From: Triparma verrucosa
Lineage: Eukaryota; Sar; Bolidophyceae; Parmales; Triparmaceae
Length of the DNA stretch: 64,000 nucleotides
Assembly: GCA_030267905.1 (NCBI GenBank)
Contig: BRXX01000213.1
Location: 1-64,000, forward strand
Direction: 5' to 3'
The translations under genes were made by a program, and so were the position numbers. How positions within the stretch are numbered: the stretch's first letter is position 1; each line of letters opens with the position of its first letter. The notes beneath the pieces are model-generated. The model did no database searches, was not told the origin of the DNA, and was given only the letters and a program-made list of their open reading frames with translations. Of the stretch, positions 21,475 to 32,486 are shown one piece after another.

Positions 21475-24400
21475 CTATATCTCTACTTTAGGCGAAATCC
21501 TCGCCTTCCTCGCCTCCTCCATCAACGCATCAACGTTCATTCTTTCCTTCAGCTTCGACTCTGCCTTCTTGGGGTCCGTGCAGTCGCAGCATAATCCCAA
21601 CGATCGCTGCATCATATCCAGTGCGATCAAGCTCAAGCGCGGGGGTCCCTCAAAGTAGAAGGTTTCTTTGTCCAGGGGGTTCCACATGTTATCCAAGCGA
21701 GCGCCTTGTTCCTTGAAGGGGTTGAAAAGTTTACCGACGTTTGCCTCCTCCTGGCGGCGCATGAGCTGCTCGACGTCCACGCCGCCCTTCTCTTGCTTCA
21801 GGTAATACTCGCGATCTTTAAATTCGTTCCAAGTGTGGGTTTTCCCGGTGACGGGATCGACGCAGGTGTAGCAGTTAATCTTGCCCTGGATCCGGTTCAC
21901 GTCAGGCAGGTCGGTCAGGTCCGGGAGGTCGGTGCACATTTCGAGGATCTTCATGGGAAGCCACTTGCAGTCGATTTTCTGTTCCGCTTTCGGGTTGAAG
22001 AAGTTTCTGTTGATTTTACCCGTCGCCTCCTCGGCCTTCTTCACAAGATCTCTGAGATAGCCGAGGTTGTAAAACCGCGTCATCCCGAAGCCTTCGAAAA
22101 GCTCCCCTAATGCTAATTTGTCCGTGATGTGAGGGAAATCGCTCCTAACGCCTCCCTCGTTGGTCGAAAGGCAAGCAAAGTACGTGGCGTTCCACAAGAA
22201 GAGGCGTTTATTAGGATCGTCGTCGTAGCAGTAGTGCGCGGCCGCTCGGTAAGCAACGGCAGTAATCGCGTCCGTGTTGTGCTTGTAGCCGTGGATTTGG
22301 TCATCGTAGCCCTTCCAGCCGGGGTACTTCTCCAATTTCATTTGGAAGCCGCAGTGTTTCGTCCAGAAGTCCTCCAGTGGGGAGCGAAGTAAGCGAGGCA
22401 AGGAGCGAAGGGACGAGTTAGAATTTACGTGATAGTGTCGTCGATATCTAGGATGGCATTTAAAGTCTCGCTTACCTCCTCTGATTTCTGAGCAAGTTCT
22501 TCGTTTTGTTGCATGCCCAACCCAGTGTACATAACTAGCCTGCTCCTAATGTAGATATTCTCCTTCCCGCATTTCGCTTTCAGGGTATACTTGTACGGAG
22601 ACTGGAGTTCTGAGACGACACCACAAAGGTCGTGATCGTACAGCAAGTACAACTGCCGCCGCCCCCACGAGGCAATTCTCGTCCACGCCTGGCAGGTTTG
22701 CGGGATGATATAGTGGTGAAGTCCGGAAAGGATTTCCTCGTAGGTAGCCTTTCCATTGGACATGAAATCGTGGTGGCCCTTCATGATGATGCGCTGGGCG
22801 AGGGACACGAGCTTTTCATGGTAATGGGACTGGGCGTCCAACGCCTCGTCGTGTCCTGGGAAGTGAAGCGACGAGTTAGAATTTATATGATATTGGCGTC
22901 GATAGGAGCGTTCTACCTCACCTCCCGTTTGCTCCACCATCATCATGCGGAACGCCCAGACGCCAAGCAGGAAAGATCCCCTGAATATAGACGAGTAAGT
23001 TGAGTAGTCGATGACCTCCTCACCGTAGCGAAGGTACGGGTCGAAGAACTCGAGTCCAGGAGGCTTGGGATAGAGGTGGTAGAAAATTCCGTCGTAGAAA
23101 TCCTCGACCCACTTGCTCAACAGGTCCGATTGGTTAAGGCCCGCGGTGTTCCCGGTCGCCAAGTTCTGCATATAAGCGAAAATTAACGTATGCCGAACGG
23201 TGGTGGTTATCGTCTGCCTGATGGCTCCGTCGGCGGTCTCATAGCCGAACCCGAGCTCTTCGACCCTGCGCTTCAACTCTTCGACGGCGTCCTCCGAGGA
23301 CAGACCGTTGTGCGCGCCTTGCTGCGTTAGGGGGAACACGCCCTGGAGCATTTTGGGCATCCAACCCCACGCCGAGTTCTTGTTCTTGAACTTGTTGAGC
23401 TTTTTTTTTGAGTTCCTTTCCGGGACTTTGAGAGGAGCAAGATAGGTCCAAGTTCGTGACGTCCTGGAACATGGCGTACGACATGTTCTCCATAAAATAG
23501 TTGTTGTACTTGCTTTTCGGGCCGATGGATTCCCTCAGGGGGGAGGCAACTGGTGCGTCCCGGTAGATGTACGGCGCAAAATTGCAAACGCGGACGTCGG
23601 TGATGATCGCCTCACAGAGCTCGTAAGCAGGATCTGCGAAGGTTTTAATCCCCAAATATTGGATGGCCAACTGGCCGTTAGGTGAATTCACGGCCGCAAT
23701 AATTTGCTGCTTCAGGACCGCGTCCCCGCACTGACTGAAGGCGACGACCGCCCTCGCCTTGGACAATCCTAGGCTCCAGTTCTCGCAGGCGCTGCTCCAC
23801 TGCGCGACTTTTGTCCTGGTAAGTCTGTCGAGGACGATGCCGTCGTACGCAGTGGACACAAGCCAACGCTCGGAATACGCGCTGTTGCCAGAGATGGCGG
23901 CTAGAGACGAAACATTAGAGTTGAAACATTAGAGTTGCTGAGTGGTGTAGATGTGAGGGCGGCTAGACTTGGCATTCTCACCTTTCTCTTTCATCATAAT
24001 GTAAACCAACATATTCGGCGGGTTCCTCGTATCCTTGTAAACCGCCTCGAAAGTGATTGACTGCCCCTCAATGTTAATAGCATTCTTCGACTTCTCAGGA
24101 TGCCTAGTAATTATGCTCGTCTTCTTATCAAAATCCCACTCCTCAGGCAAAGCCTTAATCATCTTCTCCAACGCCTTCTTGAAGGATTTATTGTTCAGCT
24201 CGAGCTTCGCCGCTTTGTTCATTAGCCCAATGCCCTTAATATTATTAAGGAGACTCGCGGTAACCGCGTATCGATAAAAACCCTTCGCCCACTTGGGAGC
24301 TAACAAAACGCACCACTGACAGTCTACGAGCGCTGTAGAATACCAGGTCGGGGTGAGCTTCGTCTTGGAGACGGCGCGGTTGGCGAGAGACTTGTAGTCG

Positions 24401-24930
24401 AACGGGTTGGAGAGGAGGGCCTTGTCGTAGTCGGCTATGGCGCCGACGTAGTGCCCCATGGCGTACTTGACGTTACCCATGGTACGGAATTTGTCCCCTT
24501 CTTCGTTGATGTGCCTTTCGAGGTTCTCTCCCTTGAGCCGAAGCTCAGTCGACTTGTACTTCTCGAGAGGCGAGTCCGAGCTGTTGGGTTCCTTGAAAAG
24601 GTGCGTGTAATTGAAGCCTTCAGGGATGCCGATCAAATGGCAAGTGAAACGGGTGACACCAGCGGACACGATGGGGTCGCAGACATACACGTATTGAGAG
24701 TTGAGGTCGGGACGCTTCGTCCCTTTGATCATGGCGATGGTGTGCGGAGCAGGGGGGTGGATGGAAGGAGGAGGAGGTGGTTTGGGAGTGTTGTCTGGGT
24801 CAGTGGAGGGAGTCTGGAGTGGAGGGGAGGGGAGTGGAGGGAGTCGGGAACTGTCTGGGTCAGTTGACGGAGTCCGGAGTGGAGTGGAGGGGAGTGGAGG
24901 GAGTTCAGAACTGTCTGGAACGTTGCTCAT
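21475..24930 (-). CDS. Large TPR-like protein with an apparent 1-nt frameshift
   Basis: Four exons: 24930-23982, 23900-22922, 22855-22476, 22371-21475. The product would be about 1067 residues if one base in the A9 run at 23401-23409 is ignored. It starts with a Pro-rich segment made of a 20-residue tandem repeat (LPPLPSTPLRTPSTDPD), then a TPR-like helical region (GNVKYAMGHYVGAIADYDKA, KSLANRAVSKTKLTPTW). Helical regions with scattered Trp and Cys follow, and the tail is charged. I do not recognise the C-terminal two thirds. There is no signal peptide. Without frame correction, translation after ELKKK runs on into unrelated sequence, while the other frame resumes strong coding potential at once. 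Sequencing error, slippage or pseudogenisation are all possible. The last intron uses a non-CAG acceptor (CTGGAG). Confidence 0.72.
22372..22475 (-). repeat. Introner-like intron sharing a core with 7020-7123
   Basis: A 104-bp intron of the TPR-like gene. It starts GTAAGCGAG, and the exact reverse complement CTCGCTTAC lies near its 3' end. Its middle contains CTAGATATCGACGACACT, nearly identical to the middle of the intron at 7020-7123 in an unrelated gene. The branch point ATTCTAACTCG is followed by CCTTCGCTCC. Confidence 0.75.
22856..22921 (-). repeat. Short introner-like intron
   Basis: A 66-bp intron of the same gene. It contains CTATCGACG, ATATCA and ATTCTAACTCGTCGCTTC in the same order as 22372-22475, but lacks the long 5' arm. 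It looks like a shortened copy of the same element. Confidence 0.6.
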
Positions 24931-25144
24931 TTTTTACGAACTTAGTGAAAAGGCGGGGGTTATATTCAGGCGGATATATGAAATACTGATAGCGGGTCCT
25001 GCAAATTTTAATAGAAGTAGGCGGCGCAAGGCTAGAATTCTGAATTGCTGAAAACTTTGGAAAACACATTTTTACATTGCTGCAAAATTAGAATCTTTTT
25101 GAGGCTCCGTGCCAGCTCATAGTCGTTTCATAAATCCATCTTCG
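24931..25144. promoter_or_regulatory. Compact divergent promoter
   Basis: 214 bp separate divergent ATGs of the TPR-like gene (minus) and the MFS gene (plus). AT-rich stretches near 24960-25080 are the only feature. It must drive both genes, so shared regulation is possible. Confidence 0.55.
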
Positions 25145-26912
25145 ATGAATCCGAACCCTCAGGAATCCCAACCTCCCGCCTCATCTTCCACCAAGGATGA
25201 GAGCTCAAAGAACGTCCGCGTCTGCTCCAAAAACGTCAACAAAAATGTCTTCATGGCCCTCGTCCTCTGCACCCTCTACGGTATGGCGGACAACCTCTGG
25301 TCAGGCACAGTCTTCGTCGCTTACCTCAAGTTGATAAACGGCGGAGAGAACGCCGCCGTAGGCTACGTCGAAGGCGCCAACGGTATATCCGGCCTCTTCA
25401 CAGCCCTCCCCATAGGCTACCTCGCCGACAAGTACCCTCGTTCAAGAATAATTAAATTCGGCGGAGTCGCTCTAATCCTCACCGCCGTAGCCCATTCTTC
25501 CGTGATGTTCTACGTCGGAGACGCCGTCCCCGAGGACCAGGATAAGGTAGATTTCTCCCTCTACCTCTTCCTCGGCGTGATGACTCTTTGGGGTGCTGCA
25601 GGAGGTGTAGTAAACGGTCCCGTCCAAGCCCTGTACGCCGATAGTACCCCTGAGGGGGAGAGGACAAGGTACTACGTCTACCTCTTCGCGAGTTACATGC
25701 TGAGTTCTTGCGTGGGTCCTCTTTTGTCTATATTCCTGTTCTTGTACTGGGGGGATGAATGGACCGTTGAGGATTTGAAGAACGTTACTTTAGTAGGAAT
25801 GGGGTTGGAGGTCGTCGCTGCCATGACTATGTTCTTCTTCGATGACAAGAACGCTCTGAAGGAGCGCGGGGAGGAGGAGGCTGAAACTGAACCCGAAAGG
25901 GAGGAAGGGGCTAAAACAGAAGCCGAAGAGGCGGAGGAGCCGCTCCTACAAACTCCAGATGAAGAGCTTTCCCCAAAAGAAGCCTCGCTGAGGAAGAGAC
26001 GGCGTTACATTCCGTACTACATGTTCGCCAGCGACCTCATAGTTAGTCTGGGCAGCGGGATGACGGTCAAGGTGAGAGGCTGCTAGGAGCGAAGCGACGA
26101 GCTGAGAAGGCGCGTTTACGGGATCTCGGCGCTCGTTGCCGATACTTCCTATGCAACGTAGCTGCTGCTAAGTCCACCACCATTTCTAACACCGACAACA
26201 CAACCTTCCATGCGACTCGCTCCGCTCTTCGCAGTTCTTCCCCGTATTTTTCAAGGACGATTGCGACCTCTCGCCCGTGAACGTGCAAATAATCTACCTC
26301 ATCGTCCCTCTCCTGATGGTGCTGTGCAGCGACATGGCCAGCAGGCTTTCCAAGGTCTTCGGCAGGGTGCAGACGATTCTGTTGGTCAAGGCGCTGGGGT
26401 TGTCGTTCCTGTACGCAATCATCTTTAAAGTTGACTATCTGAAGCATGAACCCTTCCTCCTCGTGCCTCTGTACGTGCTCCGGACTTCCTTGATGAACTC
26501 AACGTATCCGATGCAAGAATCCATTCTCATGGACTTTGTTCCCAAGAAGGAGCGAGGTAAGATAGTATAATATCGCCCCCACCTACTCTTATTCTAACTC
26601 GTCGCAGCTCGTTGGAAGTCGCTCGAGTCAGTCTCGCAGTTTGGTTGGTGCGGCAGTGCAGTTCTTGGAGGCCTTTTGGCCGATCGCTTCGACTACACAT
26701 TCACTTTTCTCATCACGGCGATCGTACAGTCCGTTGGAACTCTCATGTGCGTCGTGCTGATTCCGCTGGTGCCGAGAAGCGAGAAGAGTCTCGCTGAAGA
26801 TAGAAAGTCCGAGGCGCTAGCAAGGAAGAGCAAAGGCTCTAGAGGCAGCCTGTCCGAGCCGCTTCTCGGCGATGAGGAGGCCGATTCGTCCAGAATGTCT
26901 GGCGTGGTTTAA
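25145..26912 (+). CDS. Major facilitator superfamily transporter
   Basis: Three exons: 25145-26071, 26235-26556, 26608-26912; 517 residues. About 12 hydrophobic helices are visible. The MFS loop-2/3 signature appears as GYLADKYPRSRIIKFGG, with a further GPVQALYADSTPEGERTRYY motif. A long acidic cytosolic loop (residues ~245-290, Glu-rich) splits the two halves, and the C-terminal tail is charged with EPLLGDEE. The substrate cannot be told from sequence. ATG at 25145 is the first true start; upstream codons are open but lack ATG. The first intron carries a GGAGCGAAGCGACGAG block near the donor and a CTCGCTCCGCTCTTCGCAG end; the second is only 51 bp with TTCTAACTCGTCGCAG. Confidence 0.9.
26072..26234 (+). 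repeat. Introner-like intron in MFS gene
   Basis: A 163-bp intron. GGAGCGAAGCGACGAG lies 15 nt after the GTGAG donor, and CTCGCTCCGCTCTTCGCAG forms the acceptor end. The arms are imperfectly complementary, so the splice sites could be brought together by pairing. The branch point is TTCTAACACC. Confidence 0.65.
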
Positions 26913-26964
26913 TTTAGAATACGAGAAACAATTTTGATCCTACAAAAATGTACAACAATATTTT

Positions 26965-29900
26965 CTATAGCGTGGCCTCCTTCGGTTGTCTTTGCGTTTG
27001 GCCAAATCTATTAACATTGGGCGTGGGCTTCGCTGGGCCGCTGGGCCGCGTCGGGCTCGCCCCCAGGCCTGGCTCTTCGTCCAAGTCGACGCCCATTCGA
27101 TAAGCCTTTCTACTCATAGGATTGAAGGCTTCGAAGACGCTCTTGGCCGCTGTCTGCCGCGTCGGCTCATCACATCCCAGGGTCGCTGTTGTGAGAGTTG
27201 TGGGCTGCGGCTTCATGACCTTTGTCGTCATCGTCCCCATAATGCTCCTGCTGGCAGAGCGGTAGTTGCGCAGCTCCATATCGACCTCGTCTTGAGTAGG
27301 GCGCTTGATGACGGTGCCTAGATTCCTCTTGCTCTTGGCGTGTTTTTCAAAGCTCGAAACTGTGTTGAGGGACACTCGCTTCTCCTCCTTTTTCTTGAGG
27401 ATATGTTCTCGTAACGTCGTGCGCCCGTCGTGGCCCTTACCAGGTCCGTCTCGCATAAGAGGATTTGTGGGGCTAGGGCTGGGGCTGGGGCTCGTGCTTG
27501 GAGTAGAATTGTTGCTGCTTGTCTCTGAGACTGCGACAAAAGTAACGAGTTAGAATAAATAGGGTTGGGAACTAATAAAATTTCCCATCTCATCACCTCA
27601 CCTGTGCCAAGGCTGCTGCTGCTGCTTTCGAGGTCCTCCTCTCGGACCAAGGCGCTGGCGCACCAATCTTTCCCGCCCCCTCCGCACACGCAAGAACAGA
27701 CCGGGATGCTGCATGTGGGCAGCCTGTACTCCAGCGTGAAGTTTCTACTCGTGGCTTTCAGGCACACCAAGTACGCCAACAGCAGCATCATCACGAACTC
27801 CGTTCCTCTCTGAACGATTTTGAGCATGAGAACGATTCCGGGGTTGTACTCCAACGAAATAATCCCCTTCTCTTTCAAGTAGACGGACGCCGCGTGCTCA
27901 GCGAGCGCAATGAAGCTGACGATAGCTTCGCCAGTGAGGAAGGTCCTGAAGCGACTGATGGTCTGCCCCTTCTTTTCAATGCACTTGCCACTTCCTCCGA
28001 GATTGCTCTTGGATTTAATGCCACTCGTAGCAGCAGTCGGAGTCAAGCTCAAGCGTTTGTTCATTTTTCGAAGTCTAACCAAGAGCCTGCCGCCCCAAGT
28101 CTGAATGAATATGAAGAAGCCGATCAGATACAGGGCGGCGCCGCCCTTGGCGGCCAGTACCCCTATCTTCATATCAATAGCTTCGCAGCCGAACCTGCGA
28201 CGAGCGTAGCGATCGTAAAGATCGGGTCAGATAATGCAGCAGCAGCTCGCTCATTGTAGGGTAATCGAGTTCCTCACCTTCCCCCTCGCAGGGCGACGAA
28301 CACTCCGATCGTCCACCACATTTGTGCCTTCGTCTCGTTGACGTTCAGAACGTGCTTCTTCATGGCGTAGATCTGCAATTCGTACCAGTAGAAGGCCAGG
28401 TAGGCAAAGGCAGAGAACCACAGGACGTCGTTGAGCGCCCTGAGCCCGTACTCGAACAGCTTGACGTTGACGACGCCCTCCAGCGCAACGCTGTATATGT
28501 CAGTTGTGAAGATGTAGAAGGAACGAAGCAGGCAGCCCAGGAGCACGAAGAGAGTGATGAAGTGGCGATTGAGCGAAAAACACTCCTTCAGCGGCTCGAG
28601 GAGGACCTGAATCAGTAATCGAGCCGAGAGCAAGGCGTAAATGAGGAGGAAGAACTTGTGCTGGACATCGAAATATTCGGCGAGATCGGGGGGGAAATCT
28701 TCTTTCGCTAGGCCTTCGACCAGGACTTCGGTGTTGGAATTCAGCTTTGGAGGGATGTAAGGGGTGGGAGTCGGAGCTACTGTGGGGCTTACGGTGGGAG
28801 AATTTGTTGGTGCTATCGTTGGTGATGAGGTTGGAGAAGTAGTTGGTGATGAGGTTGGAGAAGTAGTTGGTGATGAGGTTGGAGAAGAAGTTGGTGATGA
28901 GGTTGGAGAAGAAGTTGGTGATGAGGTTGGAGAAGTAGCTGGGGATGTTGTCGGTGCTCTGGTCGGTTGCGTCGTAGTCGGGGGGATTTCACAATTTCCG
29001 CCGTCAAACCCGTTCACGCAGTAGCATCCACAGGAACCGTCTTGTAAGGACGTGGCCATCCCGCCATTCAGACACTGCTGCCCGTTCGTGCCATTTATAC
29101 AGACCAAGATGCTGCCCCCGGAGCCGCTGTCGAGGAGGCAGTATTTTCCGGTGCCGCCAAGGCTAGGGTTATAAAATTCAGTACAAACGAGTCCTTGTTG
29201 GCTGTCGCAGTCACTGTCTACGTTGCATATTTTACCAAGCCGGCACCGTGGAGTAGCTGTGGTACTCCCGGCACTATCCAAAGTACAGTTCCCTGACCCT
29301 CCGCAATCTATGTCTGTCTCGAGGTTGTCCTGCAACCTATTCGCGCAGCTTGCTGCACAATTCGCACAGATGTTCGTGTTGGGATCAAAGGGGGAAATTC
29401 CCGTGCAGCAGAATCCAGGTTTACAGTCATGGTTTTCAGTGCAGACACCATTCTCTCCGCAGCGTTCGCAGGAGCTGTATCCTCCGCAATCGACGTCACT
29501 TTCCATTCCGTCTTTTACATCATTTTCACATGATCCGTCGCTGCTACATTCCTTGCACACATTCTGGTATATTTTCCCTATGTCAGTAAATGTGATTGAG
29601 GGGCTATTGCTGGCCCATCCACAGCACTGCCCATCCAGACATTCCAATTCCGATTCGCATACCTTGAAGCAGGAATCGGACATGCTTGGGCACGAGCCGC
29701 CGCAGTCAATACCCAACTCATTGCCGTCGAAAATGCCATTACTGCAGAAGTTCTCGCACGACTGGCAAGGCCCCCCGCAGTCCACTCCGACCTCGGTTGC
29801 ATCGCGCTCGCCGTTGAAACAAGAGTTGTCACAAGGCGTGCAGAAGTCTCCTGCCGAACCGAAAACGTCAGGACCAAAAGACTTGCAGCAAGAATTGAGC

Positions 29901-30835
29901 TCGCAGTCCGAGTCAGCAGAGCACGTTGAAGCAATCAAAACTGGCTCGCAGCGTTTGGCACAGGAGCTTCCTCCACAGTCGATACCGGTTTCGCCAGGGT
30001 CTGAAAGAAGGGGGGGGGGGGGAGGTTAGGGGCGAGAGGTTGAGGGGGGGAGAGGGGGGTGTTGTGGGGCTCACCTTTAAAGCCGTTGAAGCACGTGGGC
30101 GGCTCGTAATGGTACGTTACCAATGGGCACTGAGCTGGCGCCTCGCACATGTCCAACTCTCGGTTCATGAGGTCCGTCTTGGACTCCCTGCCATACACAT
30201 AATAGTGCCAAGTGACTTTTCCGCCTATTTCTATTGTTATACCGGTTTCTAATGCTAGATCAATGTTATCGACAGGGGATGGTGAACCAAGAAACTTAAA
30301 GTCGTTCTCTGGGAATCCACAACCAGAGTATCCTCCGTACGGTCGCTGTTGGCAGGTGCCCGCGTGAGAAGTATGATCAGTTCCCACGCAGGCACTATTG
30401 GAGAAGCCACTACCCGAGGGTAGGTCGGTGGACACTCTCACGAACCTGAGAACATTTCGCCCTACGTCAGTCGAAACCAGTTCGTACGCCGGAGACGCGT
30501 AGTGCTCGTAACCGCCCAGGTTGTATGGGGAGGAAGACTGTTCTGACGGAAGGTGCGACCCTGCAGCGTGGGTTGGAGTTAGAATATTGAAGTCGACGTG
30601 TTTCATGGTCCATCACTCTCTTCTTCTTACCTCCCCCTAAATCCTCGCAAGGTTCAAACATTTCATGCCTCGTCCCTGCACTAAGATCATCATTCCAACG
30701 TAAACTAGAAGCCGAAGTTCCTGCGTTACTTTGAAAATGTACGTTAGTTATTACGTAGGAAGTTATGGGTAGGAGGAAATGGAGGAGGAGGAGGAGGACG
30801 CGGAGATGGGAGAAGGCAGGAGGGATGGGAGCCAT
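26965..30835 (-). CDS. Cys-rich, Ser/Pro/Thr-stalk polytopic membrane protein
   Basis: Five exons: 30835-30631, 30560-30075, 30000-28278, 28194-27602, 27530-26965; in frame, 1190 residues. A signal peptide is followed by a beta-rich domain (exon 2), then repeated Cys modules with the motif E-x-G-x-DCGG-x-C (GETGIDCGGSC, ATEVGVDCGGPC, GNELGIDCGGSC, METDIDCGGSG-like). Next come an EGF-like CCYCVNGFDGGNC-like site, a SPTSSPT stalk, about six or seven hydrophobic helices (from roughly residue 690) and a basic cytosolic tail. DCGG-type repeats and Ser-Pro-Thr stalks are common in stramenopile surface proteins. A receptor or surface role is plausible but unproven. The stalk DNA is a 24-bp minisatellite. 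Its stop is 52 bp from the convergent MFS stop. Confidence 0.85.
28818..28937 (-). repeat. 24-bp minisatellite coding SPT stalk, five copies
   Basis: Five nearly identical 24-bp units (GTTGGTGATGAGGTTGGAGA plus four bases) within the exon for the stalk of the polytopic protein. Each unit codes for eight residues of the SPTSSPTT type. The repeat stays in frame and probably varies in number between strains. Confidence 0.85.
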
Positions 30836-31235
30836 TGGAGGTTAGTGTGGAAAGCGGGGATTTTAAGATGGGGTGGTGCGAGCTAGGAGGGGTGAGGGGT
30901 GTACGTGGGAGAGGGGGGCGCGCGCCCAGGAGGTTGAGCGGAGCGGAGAGAGAGAGAAGAAGTTTTTGTTCAAGATTTTATGTCTTGTTGTTTCGTCTTT
31001 CTAGGGTGCTGGATGTCCTGAGTGGTTGTAGTGCAGTATTGATGTGAAGAGGATGGTAAAGCGTGTGTCCCAACGCTAGAGGCTGAGCAGGCTGAGAAAG
31101 ATATGTATGGGAGGGTTCCCAAAGTTTTTCGGCAACCAACAACCCCCCCCGACGACATTTGGAAGCTTATCTACGTCGATTTTGCATCTTAGCCCTTTGC
31201 GTCTGTGATTTCTACACTTCGCCTACACTAATCAA
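30836..31235. other. Divergent promoter region
   Basis: 400 bp between divergent ATGs. G-rich near the minus-strand gene and AT-richer toward the carboxypeptidase. No gene is seen. Confidence 0.5.
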
Positions 31236-32486
31236 ATGCGTCTCGCTGTCTTTGCAATTTTGCTGGCCTCCGCCAGGGCATTGCCGGAGCAGCTCACAGG
31301 CTTTCTGAACCCTAAAAGCAATACCTCTTCCGGCCTGTTCTATTGGCTTCACCCTGCTGTCAACGTGGACCCTGAAACGGCGCCTCTCATAGTCTGGTTG
31401 CAGGGCGGTCCCGGCGCCAGCAGTTTGCTCGGCGCCCTCTTCGAGAATGGCCCCTTCGCCCTCACCGAAGGCTCCTGCGTAGAGCAAAATGAGACGGCCA
31501 ACCCGTACGCCTGGAACGACAGGGCGAACCTGGTCTACATCGACCAGCCATTCGGCACGGGCTACAGCTACGGCGAGGAGGACGACATGGTGACGGACAT
31601 GGATGAGATGGCGAAGTGGCTGAACCTGGCTCTCGTCGAGCTAGCGGAGACGCGGCCGGAGTATGTGGGAGGCGAGGGTCGACCGCTATGGCTGACCGGC
31701 GAGTCCTACGCGGGCAAGTACGTGCCCTTTTTGGCGACCGAGATAATGTCCCAGAACTCCGATTTGGCCAAAAGGCTGTCGTTGGGTGGCCTCTGCATCG
31801 GCGATGGCTGGACGGAGCCTCAGACGATAGTCGGCACCTACCCCGACTTCGCCTACAGCCACGGCCTCGTCGACAGCGTCCAGCGGCAGGCCATGCTAGA
31901 CAACATCACCCTCTTCAACGCTGCCATGTCCTCGGGCGACTACCTAACCGCCACAGACATCGAGCACGGAATAGAGCACTACGTAAGCGCCGTAGCAGGC
32001 ACCAATGCCTACGACGTCCGTCGCTTCGGCGATTACGACTTCTCCCCTGCCGCCTCCTGGCTTGCCCGAGACGACGTCGCCTCCGCCCTCGGAGTCTCGG
32101 GACGAGCCTGGAACCTCGCGAGCGACGAGGTGAGCGCGGCCCTACACGCTGATGTAGTTCTTCCAGCTTCGCAGCTCGTCGGCCCGCTTTTGGAGGATCA
32201 CGGTCTGCGAGTTATTTTTTACAACGGGGTTTTCGACCTCGATTGTAACATCATGGGAACGCTCGAGTGGATGCACGCCGCCGTGCCTAATTTATCCTCC
32301 GCCGAGAGGAAGACTTGGTTTTTAAATACTGATGATGAGCCCGCGGGTTACGCGAAGACTGTGGGAACTTTCACCCAGCTCACATTGAATGGGGCGGGAC
32401 ACATGGTGCCGATGAACATTCCTGAGGTTGCGCTTGCGATGATTAATCAGGTCATGGAGGGTACGGAGTTCGGGGCGCAATCGTAA
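31236..32486 (+). CDS. Serine carboxypeptidase (family S10)
   Basis: A single exon of 416 residues with a clear signal peptide (MRLAVFAILLASARA). Family landmarks are in order: the oxyanion-hole region WLQGGPGASSLLGALFENGP, the nucleophile motif GESYAGKYVP (Ser157), the catalytic Asp in FYNGVFDLDCN (Asp334 or 336) and the His in NGAGHMVP (His389). Spacing and length are normal for S10 peptidases, which remove C-terminal residues in the vacuole/lysosome or outside the cell. NET and NIT sequons fit a secretory-pathway protein. GC content is higher than in the flanks. A continuous frame without splice sites supports a single exon. Confidence 0.95.
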   Translation: MRLAVFAILLASARALPEQLTGFLNPKSNTSSGLFYWLHPAVNVDPETAPLIVWLQGGPGASSLLGALFENGPFALTEGSCVEQNETANPYAWNDRANLVYIDQPFGTGYSYGEEDDMVTDMDEMAKWLNLALVELAETRPEYVGGEGRPLWLTGESYAGKYVPFLATEIMSQNSDLAKRLSLGGLCIGDGWTEPQTIVGTYPDFAYSHGLVDSVQRQAMLDNITLFNAAMSSGDYLTATDIEHGIEHYVSAVAGTNAYDVRRFGDYDFSPAASWLARDDVASALGVSGRAWNLASDEVSAALHADVVLPASQLVGPLLEDHGLRVIFYNGVFDLDCNIMGTLEWMHAAVPNLSSAERKTWFLNTDDEPAGYAKTVGTFTQLTLNGAGHMVPMNIPEVALAMINQVMEGTEFGAQS

